Shown in pieces: positions 60,988 through 64,000 of a DNA stretch of 64,000 nt; position 1 is the stretch's first letter, and each line of letters starts with the position of its first letter. The notes beneath the pieces are model-generated. The model searched no databases and had not been told where the DNA came from. It saw nothing but the letters and a program-made list of their open reading frames with translations. The translations under genes were made by a program, and so were the position numbers. The stretch is from Archangium violaceum (GTDB lineage: Bacteria > Myxococcota > Myxococcia > Myxococcales > Myxococcaceae): the NCBI RefSeq assembly GCF_016887565.1, contig NZ_CP069396.1:62001-126000 (forward strand), written 5' to 3'.

Positions 60988-61458
60988 TCACCGCGCCGCC
61001 GGTCTGACGGCCTTCTTCGCATACTCCGCTGTCAGCCCTTCGTAGTCGCTGAAGTCCGGGAACTTCGGGTAGCGATGAACCGCGGGCGTGCTCGCCCAGG
61101 GGAGCTTCTCGTCCGTCCACGTCTCGATGAACGGGGTGAACCAGCTGGCGTCATCGAGCATCGTCGCGCGGACGTTGACGAACATGTCCAGGCCCTCGGG
61201 CCGGGTGAACATCCAGCTCATGCAGTACGGGCAGAAGTAATGACGGGTCGAGCCGTGGAGGCCTCCAATGACAGGCTCTCCCTTCGTGACCAGGAACCCC
61301 TCGGTCGGGATTGCCGCGCTCAAGGAGAAGGCGCTCGCGGTCATCCGCTGGCAGCCCGTGCAGTGGCAGGCCATCGTGAGGAGGGGCGGTGCGCTGATCC
61401 TCAGCCGCACCTGTCCGCAACGGCATCCGCCTTCCCAGGGGAGATTCCACTCGTTCAT
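60988..61458 (-). CDS. GFA family (glutathione-dependent formaldehyde-activating enzyme-like)
   Basis: A 156-residue zinc protein of the GFA/CENP-V family. The metal ligands appear as [17 protein letters not shown] and FCPYCMSW, the expected C-x-C, C-x-C-x-x-C and C-x-x-C groups. Characterised members bind S-hydroxymethyl-glutathione or other small thiols; many have no proven activity. Start at 61458. Single-gene unit. Confidence 0.9.
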   Translation of the reverse strand: MNEWNLPWEGGCRCGQVRLRISAPPLLTMACHCTGCQRMTASAFSLSAAIPTEGFLVTKGEPVIGGLHGSTRHYFCPYCMSWMFTRPEGLDMFVNVRATMLDDASWFTPFIETWTDEKLPWASTPAVHRYPKFPDFSDYEGLTAEYAKKAVRPAAR

Positions 61459-61533
61459 GAGCGGAGTCCCTACCCCACTCGAGGCTCCAGGGCACCCCGT
61501 TTCCGCCCGGGATGTCCGATACCCTCACCCCGG

Positions 61534-61554
61534 CCCTCTCCCAGTGGGAGAGGG
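61534..61554. repeat. REP-like element, copy 4
   Basis: CCCTCTCCC-AGT-GGGAGAGGG, preceded by TACCCTCACCCCGG. It matches copy 3 at 58776-58810 closely, including the leading TACCCTCACCC. Confidence 0.75.
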
Positions 61555-61584
61555 AGGGTGGGGTGGGACGCCGGGAAAGTGCCG

Positions 61585-61624
61585 CCGGGATGGTGTCGGA
61601 GAACCCGGGATGGTGTCGGAGAAC
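61585..61624. repeat. perfect 20-bp tandem duplication with IS-end-like sequence
   Basis: CCGGGATGGTGTCGGAGAAC occurs twice head to tail. Within each copy GTGTCGGAGAAC matches the left end of the IS1182-type element at 44479. It may be a vestige of IS ends, in the 227-bp gap between the GFA gene and the MYXO-CTERM gene. Confidence 0.6.
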
Positions 61625-61685
61625 TCGCACCGGCACCTCACCGCCCCTACGAGTCGTCTAACACCTGAGGCCGGAGGCCAGTTCC

Positions 61686-64000
61686 TCACCGTCTCTGGCG
61701 CCGGAAGGCGCCCACCACGAGGAGCAGCATCAGCGCGTCCGCCCCTCCCACGCTGGAACATCCCCAGCCATTCCGGTCCTCCTCCGTGGCCCCAGCCACG
61801 GCGGTCACGGCGGGGCTGACCTGTGCCTCGTCGGGCTCCGCTGTCTGGGCGGCCGCGATGGACGCGCTCGACATGATGGTGATGCTCACCCTGGTCGAGA
61901 GGGAGTCCAGGGACCCGTCGTTCACCTTGAAGGTGAAGCTGTCCGCTCCAGAGGCATTGAGGTTGGGCACGTACGTGAGGAACGGCGGGGTGCCGCTGAG
62001 AACGCCCTGGGTGGGCTGGGTCACCACGGTGTAGCGGAGGCTCGAGCTGTCCGCGTCAACCCCCAGGAGCGTGATGGCCCGCGGCGTGTTCGCGGGGGTG
62101 ACCACCTGCTGGGGAATGGCAATGGGCGCATCATTCACTGGATTGAGGGTGATGGTGACCGTGGCGTTACTGGAGCTCAGCGCTCCATCACTCACCCGGA
62201 ACTTGAAGCTGTCCGTGCCCGTCTCGTTGGCGGTGGGCACGTAGGTGAGATTCGGGAGTGTGCCGGTGAGGGTGCCCTTCGTGGGCGGGGTCGAGATGCT
62301 GTAGCTGAGAGCAGCCCCCTCCGCATCCCAGCCCGTCAAGGTGATGGCCTTCGAGGTGTCCTCGTTCGTGGAGACGGACTGGCCGTTCGCCACGGGCGTG
62401 TCATTCACGGGGGCGACCGTGAGGAGGAACGTGTCCGTCGCGGTCGTCACTCCGTCCGAGACCGTCACCGTGAGGGTGGCCGTGCCAGACAGGTTCACAC
62501 CGGGGACGACCCGGAGGGTGCGGCTCGTACCGCTGCCGGCGAGCGTGATGTTTCCAGGAGGAACGAGCGCGGCGTCGGACGACGTCGCCGTCACCCGAAG
62601 CGCGTCGACGGCGGTGTCCACATCCCCGATGGTGAAGCTCACCAGCCCGGTGGCCACATCCTCGTTCGTGGACTGGTCCGGGATGTTGCTGAGGGTGGGA
62701 CTCTTCTCACCGGAGGGACGCGGCCACACCCCGAACGCGGACTGGCTGAGGTTCTCGTAGGTCCCGCTGTTCGAGGTGATCTTCCGCAGGGCCCGGACCG
62801 CGTAGTACGCCGAAGCCGGGGCGAAGCCATCGCTGTACGAGGTGGCGGTCAGCGGGGCGCCGGTGAGCCGGGTCCAGGGCCCGTCCGGGTTCGTCGCCCG
62901 GTACACGTGGTAGCCGAGAAAGCCAGACGCGGCGGCATCCGCCGAGGGGGCCCAGCTCAGGTTCGCGCTCGTCAACCCGGAGGCCACGACCAGCTTCTGG
63001 GGCGGGGCCACGACATGGAGGCGGAGCGTGGGGTCTCCCATCAGTCCGATGTGGACGAGCTTGGAGGAGCTGTTCCTCCAGACCGGATAGTCGCTGGAGT
63101 TGTTGGCCGTCAGCCGCGCGCCATAGCCGATGGTCTCGCCCATGCCCATCGGGTGGACGAACCAATGGGGCCGGCCTGCCCAGGCCGAGGTGAGCCCATG
63201 GCCCGTCGCCGCGAGCGGAGCGCGCAGGAAGTTGTTCGTATATCCCCAGTCTCCGAAGTAACTCCCGAACAGGAACGTGAACACCGCGCGCGACTCGCCG
63301 TTGCGGAAGTCGGTCGTCGTCCCGATGCCGCCCGCGCTCTGCGAGCTTCCTCCGCCACAACCATAGGCGAGCAGGTAGGCGTTCGTGCGGAGTGTGCCCA
63401 TCCAGTCCGCGCTGGACACCGCGGCACGGCCCACCAGCGCGGAGAAGTTCCTCCAGCCGCTCGCCGCGAAGGCCTCGCCGGAGAAGTAGCCGAAGTTGTC
63501 ATCGATGAGCCCGCGGGCCGGGACACTCAGCTGTCCCTGACGCCAGGCGTGGTCCTTGGCCAGGTAGCGCCGCAAGAGCCTCGCTTCGATGTCGGTCGCG
63601 CTCTCGCCGCCCGCACCGAACACGGGCATGTTCTGGAAGTCCACCCGGCCCACCTGGAGCTCGAGCGGGGACGGAGGCGTGCTCTGGTCGAACTTCCCGT
63701 CTCCGGGCGTGTTCCGGTTGCGCGCATCATTGGCGGTCGTGACGTTGGCGGTGGTGTCCGTCCAGGTTCCGTCGAGGTCGGCGTAGTACGCGTCCGTGGG
63801 CCACGCACCATGGTGGTCCGGGATGTGTCCGTCAGGGACGATCAGGCCAGAGTAGGGCTGGGCCACGCTGCCCAGGATGACGACGGCCTGGACCGAGGGG
63901 TCCGCGGCGCGGTCCGCCTGGATGCGCGCGCGGATGGCGGGGGGAAGCTCGGTCCGGGCCACGTCGTGCCGGATGACGCGCCAGCCATCACCCCGGAGGT
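61686..64000 (-). CDS. MYXO-CTERM surface protein with C25-like and cadherin-like domains (partial)
   Basis: At least 770 residues, open to the right edge; the N-terminus and signal peptide lie beyond it. The visible N-terminal 300 residues (VVILGSVAQPYSGL, TDAYYADLDGTW, FGYFSGEAF, LLAYGCGGGSSQ) resemble C25 gingipain-type proteases, but a partner His-Gly before the Cys is not evident. A fibronectin-III-like domain follows (LSWAPSADAAASGFLGYHVYR). Then two to three tandem Ig/cadherin-like repeats, with 'VNDTPVA' and 'VNDAPIA' at the joints. The end is a tripartite MYXO-CTERM signal: GCSS, a hydrophobic helix (LMLLLVVGAF) and RRQRR, for cleavage and lipidation by myxosortase. A cell-surface protein, likely adhesion or proteolysis. 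Confidence 0.82.
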   Translation of the reverse strand, partial: LRGDGWRVIRHDVARTELPPAIRARIQADRAADPSVQAVVILGSVAQPYSGLIVPDGHIPDHHGAWPTDAYYADLDGTWTDTTANVTTANDARNRNTPGDGKFDQSTPPSPLELQVGRVDFQNMPVFGAGGESATDIEARLLRRYLAKDHAWRQGQLSVPARGLIDDNFGYFSGEAFAASGWRNFSALVGRAAVSSADWMGTLRTNAYLLAYGCGGGSSQSAGGIGTTTDFRNGESRAVFTFLFGSYFGDWGYTNNFLRAPLAATGHGLTSAWAGRPHWFVHPMGMGETIGYGARLTANNSSDYPVWRNSSSKLVHIGLMGDPTLRLHVVAPPQKLVVASGLTSANLSWAPSADAAASGFLGYHVYRATNPDGPWTRLTGAPLTATSYSDGFAPASAYYAVRALRKITSNSGTYENLSQSAFGVWPRPSGEKSPTLSNIPDQSTNEDVATGLVSFTIGDVDTAVDALRVTATSSDAALVPPGNITLAGSGTSRTLRVVPGVNLSGTATLTVTVSDGVTTATDTFLLTVAPVNDTPVANGQSVSTNEDTSKAITLTGWDAEGAALSYSISTPPTKGTLTGTLPNLTYVPTANETGTDSFKFRVSDGALSSSNATVTITLNPVNDAPIAIPQQVVTPANTPRAITLLGVDADSSSLRYTVVTQPTQGVLSGTPPFLTYVPNLNASGADSFTFKVNDGSLDSLSTRVSITIMSSASIAAAQTAEPDEAQVSPAVTAVAGATEEDRNGWGCSSVGGADALMLLLVVGAFRRQRR

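Overview
The window is 64 kb of very GC-rich, densely coding DNA. It fits a fruiting myxobacterium of the Cystobacterineae (Archangium/Cystobacter/Myxococcus type). The evidence is a DUSAM-domain protein, a C-terminal myxosortase (MYXO-CTERM) sorting signal, many secreted lipoproteins without named function, a Tox-REase-5/Imm52 pair, a pseudokinase-like membrane protein and several GntR/TetR/LysR-controlled oxidoreductases. I found no rRNA, tRNA or CRISPR array. The assignment rests on recognising protein families, not on a search.

Layout. 0-5.9 kb: small secreted protein, a nuclease-like gene, a truncated toxin with its immunity gene, a tyrosinase lipoprotein, and an MlaF-like ATPase with a beta-helix-type partner. 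5.9-14 kb: an M91 (NleD/XopG-like) zinc peptidase followed by secreted and lipoprotein genes, one with a clan CD protease signature. 14-22 kb: a frameshifted mini-lipoprotein next to a DUSAM gene, a YndJ-like membrane protein, a GH16 glucanase, an amidase and a class II UvrA. 22.3-24.4 kb: an AAA ATPase plus Toprim-like pair that looks like an anti-phage operon. 24.4-39.2 kb: assorted metabolism and regulation, including a 1009-residue SWIM/SNF2 helicase and a GntR-TetR fusion regulator divergent from a flavin monooxygenase with two classes of palindromic operator.

39.2-46.2 kb is an accessory island of lower, uneven GC. It holds two IS91-like transposase remnants around a PIN-like nuclease gene, then a complete-looking retron (phosphoribosyltransferase/winged-helix effector, a 202-nt ncRNA with perfect 13-bp a1/a2 repeats, and the reverse transcriptase), a broken holB fragment and an IS1182-type element flanked by CTAG. 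The retron ncRNA starts inside the last codons of the effector gene and ends inside the first codons of the RT gene, so the three parts form one interlocked minus-strand transcription unit.

46.2-64 kb: three LysR and one TetR regulator next to short-chain dehydrogenase/epimerase/aldo-keto reductase genes, a molybdopterin oxidoreductase, a translationally coupled ECF sigma / anti-sigma / caspase-like operon, a GFA-family protein, and the C-terminal three-quarters of a large MYXO-CTERM surface protein that runs off the right edge. A REP-like palindrome family is scattered at four places (14.1, 58.7, 58.8 and 61.5 kb).
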